From positions 1-54,625 of the forward strand of contig NZ_SMKV01000036.1 of assembly GCF_004348445.1 (NCBI RefSeq): a DNA stretch of 54,625 bases, written 5' to 3'. Source of the stretch: Saccharopolyspora aridisoli (GTDB taxonomy: Bacteria; Actinomycetota; Actinomycetes; Mycobacteriales; Pseudonocardiaceae). The translations under genes were made by a program, and so were the position numbers. Numbering within the stretch: the first letter of the stretch is position 1; the number at the start of each line of letters is the position of its first letter. Shown here in pieces: positions 43,845-52,481 of this stretch. A model generated the notes under the pieces. The model saw only the letters and a program-made list of their open reading frames with translations. It had not been told where the DNA came from and searched no databases.

Positions 43845-45623
43845 GTGGCCCTGAAGACCCGAACCCGACGCGCCGTCGTCGCGTTGAGCGCGCTGGCCGT
43901 GGGAGCTGCCGCTCTGACCACCACCGGAAGCGCCTTGGAACCTCGGGTTCAGACCGCCGACGGACTGCTCCGCGAGATGACGCTGGAGGAGAAGGTCGGG
44001 CAGCTGTTCGTCACCTATGCCTACGGCCGCACCGCGGACACGCCCGACCCTGCCAATCGGGAGGAGTTCGGCGTCGACACCCCGGCGCAGGTGGTGCAGG
44101 AGTACCACCTCGGCGGGATCATCCACTTCACCTGGTCCAACAGCCTCTACGACCCGAAGCAGGTCGCTGAGCTGTCCAACGGGCTGCAGACCGCAGCGAC
44201 GAGTTCGGGCGCGCGGGTGCCGCTGCTGATCTCCACCGACCAGGAGCAGGGCCAGGTCACCCGGATCACCGAGCCCGCCACGCAGCTGCCCGGCAACATG
44301 GCGCTCGGCGCCGGCCGCAGCCCGCAGGACGCCGAGCGCGCGGCGGCCATCACCGGCCAGGAACTGCGCGCCATGGGCCTGAACATGAACTTCGCCCCCA
44401 GCGGTGACGTCAACGTCAACCCGGCGAACCCGGTCATCGGCGTCCGCTCGTTCTCCTCCGACCCGGCGCTGGCCGCGCAGTTCACCGCGGCCCAGGTGCG
44501 CGGCTACGAAGACGCCCAAGCCGCCGGTGAAGGCGTTTCGGCCTCGGTGAAGCACTTCCCGGGCCACGGTGACACCAACACCGACAGCCACACCGCGCTG
44601 CCGGTCATCGAGCACGACCGGCAGCAGTGGGAGCAGCTGGACGCGCCGCCGTTCAAGGAAGCGATCGCGGCCAGCACCGACTCGGTGATGAGCGCGCACA
44701 TCGTGGTCCCCAAGCTCGACGACTCGGGCCAGCCGGCCACGCTGGCTCCGAAGGTGCTCACCGGCATGCTGCGCCAGGAGCTCGGCTACCAGGGCGTGGT
44801 GTTCACCGACTCGCTGCAGATGGAAGGCGTCCGCCAGCAGCACCCCGATTCCGAGATCCCGGTGCTGGCGCTGCAGGCGGGCGCCGACGTGATGCTGATG
44901 CCGCAGGACCTGCAGGTCGCCATCGACGGCGTGATCGCGGCCGTCCGCGACGGGCGGCTCACCGAGCAGCGCATCGACGAGAGCGTCTCGCGGGTGCTCA
45001 AGCTCAAGGAGGGCCGGGGTGTGCTGGCCAACCCGTTCGTCGACGTGTCCAAGGTGGGTTCGATCGTCGGCAACCAGCAGCACCTCGCCGACGCCCAGCG
45101 GATCACCGACCGCACCACGACGCTGCTGCGCAACGATGCCGCGCTGCCGCTGAAGTCGCCCGGCAAGGTGTTCGTGACCGGCGCGAGCGAGCAGGGCGCG
45201 AAGGCGCTGTCCGACTCGGTGCGGGCGCGCGGGCCGCAGAGCTCCGCGCTGACCACCGGCACGAAGCCGACGCAGGAGCAGATCGGCCAGGCCGTCGAGC
45301 AGGCCAAGGCCCACGACGTCGCGGTGGTGCTGACCAGCGCCGCCTGGAATCCCGACAACGCCGGGCAGCTGGACCTCGTGCGCGCGCTGCAGGCGACCGG
45401 CAAGCCGGTCGTGGCCGTGGCCGTGCGCGACCCGTACGACGCCGCCTACGTCGACGTGCCCGCCTGGATCGCCAGCTACTCCGACAAGCCGGTCGCCATG
45501 GAATCGGTCGCCAAGGTCCTCTTCGGCGAGACCACGCCCGCGGGCAAGCTCCCGGTCCCGGTGCCCGAGCCTGGTAGGCCTGGAACCGACCGGTATCCCT
45601 TCGGCTTCGGTTTGGCCTGGTGA
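43845..45623 (+). CDS. nagZ: secreted glycoside hydrolase family 3 beta-N-acetylglucosaminidase
   Basis: A 592-residue GH3 enzyme predicted to remove GlcNAc from muropeptides or wall fragments outside the cell. An N-terminal signal peptide (MALKTRTRRAVVALSALAVG, cleavage near residue 32) is visible. The NagZ signature KHFPGHGDTNTDSH near residues 236-249 contains the Asp-His pair, and the nucleophile Asp near 325 is in VVFTDSLQMEGV. A C-terminal alpha/beta domain is present, as in two-domain BsNagZ. GTG at 43845 with GGGAGG upstream. Its stop overlaps namZ by 4 nt. The pairing with namZ, a serine hydrolase and murRQ resembles the Bacillus ybb operon. Confidence 0.93.
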   Translation: MALKTRTRRAVVALSALAVGAAALTTTGSALEPRVQTADGLLREMTLEEKVGQLFVTYAYGRTADTPDPANREEFGVDTPAQVVQEYHLGGIIHFTWSNSLYDPKQVAELSNGLQTAATSSGARVPLLISTDQEQGQVTRITEPATQLPGNMALGAGRSPQDAERAAAITGQELRAMGLNMNFAPSGDVNVNPANPVIGVRSFSSDPALAAQFTAAQVRGYEDAQAAGEGVSASVKHFPGHGDTNTDSHTALPVIEHDRQQWEQLDAPPFKEAIAASTDSVMSAHIVVPKLDDSGQPATLAPKVLTGMLRQELGYQGVVFTDSLQMEGVRQQHPDSEIPVLALQAGADVMLMPQDLQVAIDGVIAAVRDGRLTEQRIDESVSRVLKLKEGRGVLANPFVDVSKVGSIVGNQQHLADAQRITDRTTTLLRNDAALPLKSPGKVFVTGASEQGAKALSDSVRARGPQSSALTTGTKPTQEQIGQAVEQAKAHDVAVVLTSAAWNPDNAGQLDLVRALQATGKPVVAVAVRDPYDAAYVDVPAWIASYSDKPVAMESVAKVLFGETTPAGKLPVPVPEPGRPGTDRYPFGFGLAW

Positions 45624-46879
45624 ACAGCATGAGCGGAATCGGCAGGCGGCGCTTCCTCACCGCCTCGGCCCTAGCGGTCCCGGCCGTCGGCGTGGCGTCC
45701 AGTTCGGCCTGCGCGGCCAAGCCCGCGCAGACCGCGCCCGGAGTGGTGCGCACCGGCGCGGACGTGCTGGCGAGCAGGGGCTTCTCGGACCTCGCCGGGC
45801 ACCGCCTCGGCATCGTCACCAACCCGACGGGCGTGCTGTCCTCGCTGGATCACCTGGTGGACGTGATGCACGCGGGCGGCGAGGTCGACATCGCGGCGGT
45901 GTTCGGGCCCGAGCACGGGTTCCGCGGCACGTCGCAGGCCGGCGGGTCCGAGGGCGACTACCGCGATCCGCGCACCGGGTTGCCCGTCTACGACGCCTAC
46001 GGCGCCGATGCGACCAAGCTCGCCGAGCTGTTCCGCAAGGCCGGTGTCGAGCAGGTCGTCTTCGACATCGCCGACGTCGGCGCCCGCTTCTACACCTACA
46101 TCTGGACGATGCACACGGCGATGCAGGCCGCGCAGCAGCTCGGCCTGGGCTTCACCGTGCTGGACCGGCCGAACCCGGTCGGTCCGCTGGTCGCCGGGCC
46201 GCAGCTGGACCCGCGGTTCGCCTCCGGCGTCGGTGAGCTGCCGATCGTGCTGCAGCACGGCATGACCGTCGGCGAGCTGGCGCGGATGTTCGACCGCGCG
46301 CACCTGCCCTCGCCGCTGCCGCAGCTCAACGTGATCCGGGTCGAGGGCTGGCAGGGGCGCACCGCCGACACCGGCCTGCCGTGGGTTCCGCCGAGCCCCA
46401 ACATGCCCACCCCGGACACCGCGGCGGTGTACCCGGGAACCGGGTTGTTCGAGGGCACTACGTGGTCGGAGGGGCGCGGCACGACGCGTCCGTTCGAGAT
46501 CATCGGGGCGCCCGGCGTCGACTGGAAGTGGGCCGAGGAGCTCAACAAGCTGGGCATCGAGGGCGTCCGGTTCCGCGAGACCTACTTCGTCCCGACGTTC
46601 TCCAAGCACGCCGAGCAGCCCTGCGGTGGCGTGCAGCTGCACCGCACGGGTGATCTCGATCCGATCCACCTCACCGTTGCGATGTTGGTCACAGCCCGAC
46701 GGCTCTACCCCCAGCTCTTCTCCTGGCGAGAGGATGGGATGGTCGACAAGTTGTCCGGCTCGGACCGGCTGCGCGGCATGGTGGACGCGGGCGCCGACGT
46801 TGGCGAGATCACCGATTCCTGGCGGCAGGACGTCGTCGACTTCCGTCGGCATCGCGATCCCTACCTGCTGTACCGCTGA
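45620..46879 (+). CDS. namZ: exo-beta-N-acetylmuramidase NamZ (DUF1343), Tat-exported
   Basis: A 419-residue DUF1343/NamZ protein; family members cleave MurNAc from the non-reducing end of peptidoglycan oligosaccharides. The N-terminus GRRRFLTASALAVPAVG is a twin-arginine signal, and SSSAC near residue 30 could be a lipobox. Conserved blocks are RLGIVTNPTG, AVFGPEHGFRG near residue 95, PVYDAYG, VVFDIADVGARFYTYIWTM, LDRPNPVG, and YPGTGLFEGTTWSEGRGTTRPFE. GTG start at 45620 within the nagZ stop (GTGA). Acting with NagZ it should yield free MurNAc and GlcNAc outside the membrane. Confidence 0.92.
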   Translation: MNSMSGIGRRRFLTASALAVPAVGVASSSACAAKPAQTAPGVVRTGADVLASRGFSDLAGHRLGIVTNPTGVLSSLDHLVDVMHAGGEVDIAAVFGPEHGFRGTSQAGGSEGDYRDPRTGLPVYDAYGADATKLAELFRKAGVEQVVFDIADVGARFYTYIWTMHTAMQAAQQLGLGFTVLDRPNPVGPLVAGPQLDPRFASGVGELPIVLQHGMTVGELARMFDRAHLPSPLPQLNVIRVEGWQGRTADTGLPWVPPSPNMPTPDTAAVYPGTGLFEGTTWSEGRGTTRPFEIIGAPGVDWKWAEELNKLGIEGVRFRETYFVPTFSKHAEQPCGGVQLHRTGDLDPIHLTVAMLVTARRLYPQLFSWREDGMVDKLSGSDRLRGMVDAGADVGEITDSWRQDVVDFRRHRDPYLLYR

Positions 46880-46889
46880 GGGGGCTTGG

Positions 46890-48626
46890 ATGGGCAAGAC
46901 CGCGCTGGCGGCCGTGGCGCTGCTGTCGCTGACCGCGCTGGGCGGCTCGGCCGTGGCCGCGCAGGGACGGGCCGCAGGACACTTCGACCGTCCCCAGGAC
47001 GGCTTCGCGCCCGCCGAAACGCTGCTGCAGGACGGCACACCCTCGGGCATCGGACTCGACCCGAAGCCGATCGACGACGCGTGGCGGCAGCTCGCGGCGT
47101 GGACGGAGAAGACGCCTGACCTGGAACACCCGATGTACGCCGGTGCCGTGGGCCTGCTCGCGCACGACGGCGTGGTCGTCAGCCGCACGGCCGCGGGCGA
47201 GCGGCTGCGCTACGCCGACGGCAAGGGCACCGAACTCCCCGCGCAGGACCAGGAACCGATGCGCGCCGACACGATCTTCGACGTCGCCTCGATCAGCAAG
47301 CTGTTCACCTCGATCACCGCGCTGCAGCTCGTGGACGACGGGAAGATCTCGCTGGACGATCCGGTCGCCGAGCACTTGCCGGAGTTCGCGGTCAACGGCA
47401 AGCAGGGCATCACCGTCGAGCAGCTGCTCACCCACACCTCCGGGCTGCAGGCCGAGGTGCAGCTGCGGAACCTGCCGCCGGAGCAGCGCATCCCGTCGGT
47501 CATGGCGCTGACCCCCGAGCACCCGCCGGGCACGAACTACGAGTACTCCGACCCGAACATGATCGTCCTCGGCGTGCTGGTCGAACGGGTCACGGGGCAC
47601 CCGCTGGACCAGGTCGTCCAGGAGTGGATCACCAAGCCGCTGGGCATGCGCGACACCGGCTACAACCCGCCCGAGTCCCAGCTGCACCGCATCGCGGCCA
47701 CCGAGTTCCAGGCCGACCCGCCGCGCGGCATGGTGCGCGGCCAGGTGCACGACGAGAACGCCTGGTCACTGGGCGGCGTGGCCGGTCAAGCCGGTGTCTT
47801 CTCGACCGCCGACGACCTGGCGAAGCTCGGGCAGACGCTGCTCAACGGCGGGACCTACGGCGGCACCCGGATCCTCTCCGAGCGCACCGTCGAGAAGATG
47901 CTGACCGACTTCAACACCGAGTTCCCCGAGAACTCGCACGGTCTCGGCTTCGAGCTCGACCAGCGCTGGTACATGGCCGGGCTCAGCGCCCCGCGCACCG
48001 CCGGGCACACCGGCTACACCGGGACGTCGCTGGTCATCGACCCGGCATCGCGGTCGGTGGTGGTGCTGCTCACCAACCGCGTGCACCCGTCGCGCGAGTG
48101 GGGCTCCAACAACCGCGCCCGCCAAACCCTCGCGCAGGGCATGGCCCGTGCGCTGGCGGTCTTCCCCCGCCACGGCCGCGCATCGTTCCACGCTCCCGGG
48201 ACGGCGACGCTGACCAGCGCGCCGCTGGGCCCTGCGGACGGGCCTCTGGAGGTGTCGTTCGACGCCTTCATCGACACCCAGCAGGACGCCGACGGCACCG
48301 ACGCGCTCACCGTCGAGTCCAGCTCGGACGGGGTGAACTGGCGGCCGGTGCCGCTGACCGCGTCCGGTCCTGGCGCCCCGGAGGGCCCGCAGCCGGCGCT
48401 GGCGGGTTCGGGGCACCGCGCCTGGTGGAAGGTCAAGGGCGAGGTACCCCCCGAGCCGGGCAAGGAGGTCCAGCTGCGCTGGCGCTACAACGTCGACGCG
48501 CAGTACGAGGGTCGCGGGGTCAACCTCGACGGCCTCAAGGCCACCGACGGCGATCGCACCCTGCTCGACTCCGAGCGCGACTCCACCGAGCTGCACCTCG
48601 ACGGTTGGACCTCCGCCCACCGCTGA
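46890..48626 (+). CDS. secreted beta-lactamase-family serine hydrolase (YbbE/AmiE-neighbour type)
   Basis: A 578-residue protein with a Sec signal peptide (GKTALAAVALLSLTALGGSAVAA) and a class C-like serine hydrolase domain. SxxK is SISK near residue 131, the second motif is YSD where YxN is usual (YEYSDPN), and the third is HTG (HTGYTGTS). It has a beta-rich C-terminal extension of about 170 residues (from about 420) that may bind substrate. In Bacillus the equivalent neighbour processes muropeptides; the exact bond cut here is not shown. ATG at 46890 with GAGGGGG, 10 nt after namZ. Confidence 0.85.
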   Translation: MGKTALAAVALLSLTALGGSAVAAQGRAAGHFDRPQDGFAPAETLLQDGTPSGIGLDPKPIDDAWRQLAAWTEKTPDLEHPMYAGAVGLLAHDGVVVSRTAAGERLRYADGKGTELPAQDQEPMRADTIFDVASISKLFTSITALQLVDDGKISLDDPVAEHLPEFAVNGKQGITVEQLLTHTSGLQAEVQLRNLPPEQRIPSVMALTPEHPPGTNYEYSDPNMIVLGVLVERVTGHPLDQVVQEWITKPLGMRDTGYNPPESQLHRIAATEFQADPPRGMVRGQVHDENAWSLGGVAGQAGVFSTADDLAKLGQTLLNGGTYGGTRILSERTVEKMLTDFNTEFPENSHGLGFELDQRWYMAGLSAPRTAGHTGYTGTSLVIDPASRSVVVLLTNRVHPSREWGSNNRARQTLAQGMARALAVFPRHGRASFHAPGTATLTSAPLGPADGPLEVSFDAFIDTQQDADGTDALTVESSSDGVNWRPVPLTASGPGAPEGPQPALAGSGHRAWWKVKGEVPPEPGKEVQLRWRYNVDAQYEGRGVNLDGLKATDGDRTLLDSERDSTELHLDGWTSAHR

Positions 48627-48654
48627 AGCGTTCCGGTACTTCCACCGGCGGCCC

Positions 48655-50277
48655 CTAGGAAGCCGGCAGCACCAGCGTCCCGGTCTTGTCGGTCGTCACG
48701 CACAACGAGCAGACGATCTTGCCCGCCTCCGGGCTGGCCAGCACGTCCGGCCGCTCGAACTCCTGCGAGCAGTAGTCGCAGGTGTAGCGGGTCGCGACCG
48801 GAGTTCCGCTGGCGTCGAACCGGGGCTCGGCGATCCCGTCGTCGGTTCGCCGCAGGTAGAACCGACCACGAGTCGCGATCGCCATCACCGGGGTCAGCAC
48901 CCCCGCGATCGCCACGGCAGCGATCGGGGAGTACGGCTGGACGGCCTCGCCGAAGGTCCCGAAGTAGATCGCGATCGAGACGACCGCAGAGGCCAGGAAG
49001 GCCGTCACACCCACCGGGTTGATCGCGTGGAGCATCCCGCGCCGGAATTCCGGCTCCTTCGGCGACAGCTTCAGCACGTACTTGTTGATCATGATGTCGG
49101 CAGCCACCGTGCACACCCAGGCGATCGCGCAGTTGGCGTAGAAGCTCAGCACGGAGTTCAGGAAGGCGAACATGTTCGCCTCCATCAGGATCAGCGCGAC
49201 CGTCAGGTTCGCCAGCACGAACACGATCCGGCCCGGGTAGCGCTTGGTGACCCGGGTGAAGGAGTTCGTCCAGGTCAGGGAACCGGAGTAGGCGTTCGTG
49301 ACGTTGATCTTGACCTGGCTGAGCACCACCAGCGCCACGGCCAGCGGGACCGCCAGCCAGACCGGCATGAACAGCTCGTAGATGCCCATGAACTGCTGCA
49401 CCGGCTCGGTTGCCGCGGCCCCGGCGGCACCCATGATGAAGAACGCCAGGAACGCGCCCGTGGCTTGCTTGACGGCCCCGAACACGACCCATCCCGGCCC
49501 CGCGACCAGCGTCGACAACCACCAGGAGCGCTTGTTGGCCTCGGTGCGCGGCGGCATGAACCGCAGGTAGTCGACCTGCTCGCCGATCTGTGCCATGAGC
49601 GACAGAGCGACGCCCGCGCCGAGCATGACCGACGCGGCGTTGAGGTCGCCGCCCTCCTCGCCGGTGAAGGCCAGCCAACCGCTCACCGAGCCCGGGTCGA
49701 CGATCACCAGGTAGCCGATCGGACCGACCATCAGCAGCAACCACAACGGGGTCGTCCACACCTGCAGCTTGCTGAGCGCCTTCATGCCGTAGATGACGAG
49801 CGGGACCACGATCAGCGTCGTGATCAGGTAGCCCAACCACAGCGGTACGCCGAGCCCGGCGTGCAGGCCCTGGGCCATGATCGCGCCCTCGGTGGCGAAG
49901 AAGATGAACGTGAAGCTGCCGAAGATCACACTGGTCAGAACCGACCCGTAGTAGCCGAACCCGGAGCCGCGGGTGATCAGGTCGAGGTCGATGTTGTAGC
50001 GGGCACCGTAGTAGGCCAGCGGCACGCCGGTCACGAAGATGATCAGCGCGGCGACCAGGATCGCCACCAGGGCGTTGATCGTGCCGTAGCTCAGGCCGAT
50101 GCCTGCGCCGATCGAGAAGTCGGCGAGGTAGGCGATGCCGCCCAGCGCGGTCGTGGCCACCACGCCGGGTTTCCAGCGCCGGTAGCTGCGGGGGGCGAAG
50201 CGGAGCGTGTAATCCTCCAGCGTCTCCCGCGCCGCTTGGTCCTGCGACGAGTCCTTGCGCGGTGAATCGACGACCAT
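48655..50277 (-). CDS. NCS1 family permease with C-terminal zinc ribbon
   Basis: A 540-residue, roughly 12-TM transporter of the purine-cytosine permease (NCS1) family: DYTLRFAPRSYRRWKPG leader, GGIAYLADFSIGAGIGLSYGT TM1 and QVKINVTNAYSGSLTW in the family core. Typical substrates are nucleobases, hydantoins or allantoin. The last 50 residues are atypical: YTCDYCSQEF and IVCSLC (about residues 498-526) make a CxxC-CxxC zinc ribbon on the cytoplasmic side. ATG at 50277 with AGGAGGGG. It is transcribed away from murR and lies inside the MurNAc locus. A nucleoside hydrolase gene is 2 kb away, so nucleobase uptake is the conservative reading. Confidence 0.87.
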   Translation of the reverse strand: MVVDSPRKDSSQDQAARETLEDYTLRFAPRSYRRWKPGVVATTALGGIAYLADFSIGAGIGLSYGTINALVAILVAALIIFVTGVPLAYYGARYNIDLDLITRGSGFGYYGSVLTSVIFGSFTFIFFATEGAIMAQGLHAGLGVPLWLGYLITTLIVVPLVIYGMKALSKLQVWTTPLWLLLMVGPIGYLVIVDPGSVSGWLAFTGEEGGDLNAASVMLGAGVALSLMAQIGEQVDYLRFMPPRTEANKRSWWLSTLVAGPGWVVFGAVKQATGAFLAFFIMGAAGAAATEPVQQFMGIYELFMPVWLAVPLAVALVVLSQVKINVTNAYSGSLTWTNSFTRVTKRYPGRIVFVLANLTVALILMEANMFAFLNSVLSFYANCAIAWVCTVAADIMINKYVLKLSPKEPEFRRGMLHAINPVGVTAFLASAVVSIAIYFGTFGEAVQPYSPIAAVAIAGVLTPVMAIATRGRFYLRRTDDGIAEPRFDASGTPVATRYTCDYCSQEFERPDVLASPEAGKIVCSLCVTTDKTGTLVLPAS

Positions 50278-50508
50278 CAAGCCCCTCCTCTGCCGAACGC
50301 GTGCGGCCGGAAGTGTCCGCGCCGGATGTTTCCGCCACTGGCGAAGCGCGTTTCTGCCAGATGACGAGAACGCTCGGCGGCGGCCGCCGAAGAGGTGTAG
50401 ATGTCGATCTCAGAGGACCGGGCAGTTGGTCCTCGCCGAACAACGCGCCGAGGGTGCAACCTGGACACGGGTGAGCACCGTCTACTCGACGAACGCTCGA
50501 GATATGCA

Positions 50509-50545
50509 TTGACCTGCACGAGAAACGGTTAGTAAGTTTCCCACA
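50509..50545 (+). promoter_or_regulatory. Promoter of murR, probably leaderless
   Basis: TTGACC (50509-50514), an 18-nt spacer and TAAGTT (50533-50538). The expected transcription start falls on or next to the murR ATG (50545), and no ribosome-binding site is visible, so the mRNA is probably leaderless. GAAAC (50522) and GTTTC (50536) form short inverted arms around the -10 that could be part of an autoregulatory site. Confidence 0.6.
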
Positions 50546-51465
50546 TGGCCATTACAGAGACCTCCGCTGAATCGAGCGAGGGCAGCCCCCTCGTCAAGAT
50601 TCGCTCGCTGTTGCCCGGACTCGCGCGGGCAGAGCAGCGCGTGGCCAACATCGTGCTCGCCGATCCCGCCTCGATCTCGCGCCGCAGCATCACCGAGGTC
50701 GCCGAGGCGGCCGGCACCAGTGAAACGACCGTCACCCGGTTCTGCAAGGCGATCGGCGTCGGCGGATACCCGGACCTGCGGATCGCCCTGGCCGCCGACA
50801 CCGCGCGCACCTCGACCCGCGATCGGGAGCTGGGCGGCGACATCGGCCCGGACGACGGCATCGGCGACATCATCTCCAAGGTCGGCTACGCCGACGCCAA
50901 GGCCGTCGAGGAAACCGCGGGCCAGCTCGACGCCGCATCGCTGAAAGCGCTGGTCGACGCGGTCGCCACCGCGCGCCGCATCGACGTCTACGGGGTAGGG
51001 GCGAGCGCCTTCGTGGCCCTCGACCTCCAGCAGAAGTTGCACCGCATCGGACTGGTCAGCTTCGCCTGGTCGGACACGCACAACGCGCTGACCTCAGCCG
51101 CCGTGCTCGAACCCGGTGACGTCGCGATCGGCATCTCGCACACCGGCGCGACCACCGAGCCCGTCGAGGCGCTGCGCGAGGCCAAGCGGCACGGCGCCAC
51201 GACCGGAGCGATCACCAACTTCGCGCGCTCCCCGATCACCGAGGTCACCGACCACGTGCTGACCACGGCAGTGCGCGAGACGACCTACCGGTCCGGCGCG
51301 ATGGCCAGCCGGATCGGACAGCTGACCGTGATCGACTGCTTGTTCATCGGTGTCGCTCAGCGGCACCTGGAGCAGACCAGAACGGCGCTGGAAGCGACGC
51401 GCGAGGCCGTCTCCGGACACCGCCTCGGCAGTCGCCTCGATCGGCGCCGGCACAAGGAGTCGTGA
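50545..51465 (+). CDS. murR: MurR/RpiR family transcriptional regulator
   Basis: A 306-residue regulator. The N-terminal RpiR-type HTH has ISRRSITEVAEAAGTSETTVTRFCKAIGVGGYPDLRIALA (about residues 44-84). The C-terminal SIS domain has IDVYGVGASAFVALDLQQKLHRIG and AIGISHTGATTEPVEALREAKRHGA (about 150-230), which binds a phosphosugar. With murQ directly downstream (46 nt), the likely effector is MurNAc-6-phosphate (known for MurR; inferred here). Probable leaderless start. Divergent from the NCS1 permease gene, which it could also control. Confidence 0.92.
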   Translation: MAITETSAESSEGSPLVKIRSLLPGLARAEQRVANIVLADPASISRRSITEVAEAAGTSETTVTRFCKAIGVGGYPDLRIALAADTARTSTRDRELGGDIGPDDGIGDIISKVGYADAKAVEETAGQLDAASLKALVDAVATARRIDVYGVGASAFVALDLQQKLHRIGLVSFAWSDTHNALTSAAVLEPGDVAIGISHTGATTEPVEALREAKRHGATTGAITNFARSPITEVTDHVLTTAVRETTYRSGAMASRIGQLTVIDCLFIGVAQRHLEQTRTALEATREAVSGHRLGSRLDRRRHKES

Positions 51466-51511
51466 TGCACCGCGCCACGGCCGGCCTCGAACAACCGAGC
51501 AGGAGGCATGG

Positions 51512-52423
51512 ATGAGCCGGGATCACGCTATTCGGGTCGCATCACCGACCGAGCAGACCAACCCCAACACCCGCGACATCGACCTGCTCCCCACGCTGGA
51601 CGTCCTGCAGCTGTTCAACAGCGAGGACCGCACGGTGCCGGAGGCCGTCGGCCGCGTGCTGCCGGAGCTGGCGGAGGCGGTCGACCTCGCGGTGGCGGCG
51701 CTGCGGTCCGGTGGCCGGGTGCACTACGTGGGCGCGGGCACGTCGGGACGGCTGGCCGTGCTCGACGCCGCCGAGCTGATCCCGACCTTTAACGCCCCGC
51801 CGGACTGGTTCATCGCGCACCAGGCGGGAGGCCCGGAGGCGTACCAGCAGGCGGTGGAGAACGCCGAGGACGACGAGAACGCGGGCGCCCGCGAGATCCG
51901 CGCGCAGGGCTCCGACAAGGACTTCGTCTTCGGCCTGGCCGCCTCCGGCCGCACCCCTTACGTGATCTCGGCGCTGACCGCCGCGAAGGAGATCGGAGCC
52001 AGCACCGCGCTGCTGACCTCGAACCCGGACCCGGGCGAGGTCCCGGCCGACGTGGTCATCGCCGCCGACACCGGCCCGGAGCCGATCAGCGGCTCGACCC
52101 GGATGAAGGCCGGTACCGCGCAGAAGCTGGTGCTCACCTCGTTCTCGACCGCCGTGATGATCAAGCTGGGCCGGGTCTACTCGAACTTCATGGTCAGCAT
52201 GCTCGCGACCAACGCCAAGCTGCGCGGACGCACGATCAACATCCTGCAGGAGTCGACCGGCGAGTCCGAGCAGGCGTGCGCCGACGCGCTCACCGCAGCG
52301 GGCGACGACCTCAAGACGGCCCTGGTCCACCTGCTCTCCGGCGCCGACGTCGAACGCTCGGCAGCGGCCCTCGCCGTGGCCGACGGCCACGTCCGAGACG
52401 CCCTCCGGAGCCTGGAGGCGTAA
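51512..52423 (+). CDS. murQ: N-acetylmuramic acid 6-phosphate etherase
   Basis: MurQ cleaves the lactyl ether of MurNAc-6-phosphate to GlcNAc-6-phosphate and D-lactate in the cytoplasm. The 303-residue protein has the N-terminal SPTEQTNPNTRDID (equivalent of NPTERTN), the SIS motif HYVGAGTSGRLAVLDAAELIPTF near residue 70, and the etherase signature SGSTRMKAGTAQKLVLTSFSTAVMIKLG near 194-221. The C-terminal UBA-like helices are present. The ATG at 51512 has AGGAGG with 5 nt spacing. Its substrate needs a MurNAc kinase or PTS, and neither is visible in this window. Confidence 0.96.
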   Translation: MSRDHAIRVASPTEQTNPNTRDIDLLPTLDVLQLFNSEDRTVPEAVGRVLPELAEAVDLAVAALRSGGRVHYVGAGTSGRLAVLDAAELIPTFNAPPDWFIAHQAGGPEAYQQAVENAEDDENAGAREIRAQGSDKDFVFGLAASGRTPYVISALTAAKEIGASTALLTSNPDPGEVPADVVIAADTGPEPISGSTRMKAGTAQKLVLTSFSTAVMIKLGRVYSNFMVSMLATNAKLRGRTINILQESTGESEQACADALTAAGDDLKTALVHLLSGADVERSAAALAVADGHVRDALRSLEA

Positions 52424-52481
52424 GACGCCCGCAGGCGGTGCGAGCCGCGAGGCTCCGGACCCTCGCCAAACGCGCCGCCCG

